Shown: positions 63,536 to 64,000 of the stretch, piece after piece
Position numbering within the stretch: the first letter of the stretch is position 1
Layout of the letters: each line of letters begins with the position of its first letter
Assembly (NCBI GenBank): GCA_963709395.1
Contig: CAVPWP010000002.1
Location: forward strand, 60,549 to 124,548
Length of the DNA: 64,000 nucleotides
Origin: CAVPWP01 sp963709395
GTDB lineage: Bacteria; Pseudomonadota; Alphaproteobacteria; Rhodobacterales; Rhodobacteraceae
Direction: 5' to 3'
Made by a program: the position numbers and the translations under genes
The notes under the pieces: generated by a model
Database searches by the model: none
What the model saw: only the letters and a program-made list of their open reading frames with translations
Told to the model about the DNA's origin: nothing

Positions 63536-63566
63536 GCGAGCTTCTGGGTGCCACCCTGAATGGCAC

Positions 63567-63803
63567 CTAGCGCTGGGTTATCATTGCGCGGGATGCCTTC
63601 GGAACGCCCTCGTCGACCGGCGCATTTAGGACCTTCGCAAGGATCGCCTCGAGAATGGGCTGGATCTAGGTGAGGATCAACTGATCGTCCCCCTCTACGC
63701 CCGTTTCGCGAAGTTCGGTGATGGCGTGGTCGATCACGTGGAACGCATCAGTTACGACGCCAGCGGTGGGGCAGGTATGATCTTCAGTCGGGACGGGTTT
63801 CAC
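63567..63803 (-). pseudogene. Small accessory gene with in-frame amber codon
   Basis: Starting at GTG 63803 (AGGAGGG about 9 bases upstream), the frame gives V-K-P-V-P-T-E-D-H-T and then a helical-looking V-T-D-A-F-H-V-I-D-H-A-I-T-E-L. A TAG at codon 46 (63666-63668) interrupts, after which the same frame continues I-Q-P-I-L-E-A-I-L-A-K-V-L-N-A and ends at 63567. With CAG in place of TAG it would be a 78-residue protein. This is either a recent nonsense mutation or amber read-through; no family is recognised. An ATG-initiated longer frame to 63983 has no ribosome site and looks non-coding at its start. Confidence 0.5.
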
Positions 63804-63838
63804 GGACGAGGACCCTCCTGGGCGGGGTAGCGGGATTT

Positions 63839-63963
63839 CTATGCGGCTATGCGTTCCACGAAGGCTCGGATTGAACGTCGGTGTTCTTTGATTGCGGGTT
63901 GGACCGGGTTGCCGTCGAGATCGTGAGCCCCGCTTTGGCATCGGAAAGCGGGCGCCGGCACCT
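63839..63963 (-). CDS. Doubtful 41-residue frame in the element
   Basis: From GTG 63963 the frame reads V-P-A-P-A-F-R-C-Q-S-G-A-H-D-L-D-G-N-P and ends I-R-A-F-V-E-R-I-A-A. The second half has protein-like composition, but there is no ribosome-binding site and no family match. It may be the end of a longer, broken gene. Confidence 0.22.
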
Positions 63964-64000
63964 GTGCTCAGCCCCGGCAGCAACCTGCGGGAAGCCGCCA

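Larger units (their letters stand above)
63489..64000. mobile_element. Left end of a probable integrative element
   Basis: From the tRNA fragment to the window end the base composition is visibly lower in G and C than the preceding 63 kb, with runs such as CATTTTGTTAC and AAGAAAAGAA. The coding content is short, one gene with an internal amber codon and one doubtful frame. No integrase is visible in this part. Assignment rests on the att-like tRNA fragment and composition. Confidence 0.45.

Noticed and set aside
1..64000. CRISPR array, insertion sequence or transposase
   Set aside because: No regularly spaced direct repeats and no transposase or integrase reading frame were seen in the window.

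Overview
The window is a GC-rich bacterial chromosome segment from an alphaproteobacterium, most likely Rhodobacteraceae/Roseobacter-type. The evidence is the pairing of the ccmI-ruvX-DUF1289 and phaR-phaP-phaC / phaZ blocks, a DUF3572-pleD neighbourhood, the soxBDAG sarcosine oxidase locus, and a LexA site of the alphaproteobacterial form GAAC-N7-GAAC. Genes are dense, with many ATGA/GTGA stop-start overlaps, and no gap exceeds 300 bases.

Layout. 0-6 kb: end of an RND efflux pump; a LysM protein with an Atm1-type ABC exporter; a LOG-family hydrolase; a split-barrel flavoprotein; and sodB. 6-12 kb: heterotetrameric sarcosine oxidase (soxB, soxD, soxA, soxG) with small membrane/secreted extras. 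12.5-19 kb: ccmI-ruvX-DUF1289, then a LolD/FtsX-type ABC system with an AttH-like secreted protein and a PNPOx-like protein. 19-23.4 kb: selenium use on tRNA (flavoprotein-SelD fusion facing mnmH) and a renalase-like flavoprotein. 23.5-27.7 kb: two alpha/beta hydrolases, a MaoC-phosphotransacetylase fusion and a TerB-like protein. 27.9-40.2 kb: an amine/amino-acid catabolic region with a HisQMP-type ABC importer, two glutamine-synthetase-like ligases, a glutamine-amidotransferase-like hydrolase, a FAD amine oxidase and a class III aminotransferase. This fits uptake and gamma-glutamylation or transamination of amines such as putrescine. 40.2-44.8 kb: polyhydroxyalkanoate storage (phaR, phaP, phaC, phaZ) with a probable PhaR operator. 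44.8-51 kb: a SulP transporter, a hydrolase, PleD-type diguanylate cyclase, and an ECF sigma / small membrane protein / metal-sensor / EF-hand module. 51-63.2 kb: housekeeping and mixed genes, including an imuA-like SOS gene without imuB or dnaE2, metG, a large Ala/Pro-rich membrane protein and an MFS transporter.

The right edge (63.4-64 kb) differs. A 58-base 3' fragment of tRNA-Leu(UAA) is followed by visibly lower-GC sequence holding a small gene broken by an in-frame amber codon. This looks like the attachment-site end of an integrated element whose body lies beyond the window.

A striking technical pattern runs through the window. Ten genes are broken by single-base shifts, and all 15 shifts are repaired by removing one base, almost always G or C. 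Nine of them lie between 34.9 and 39.8 kb. One further gene has the opposite shift in a six-base C run (G on the coding strand). The surrounding protein sequence is intact on both sides of each break. Uncorrected insertion errors in the assembly explain this better than gene decay, so these entries are given the function of the repaired protein.
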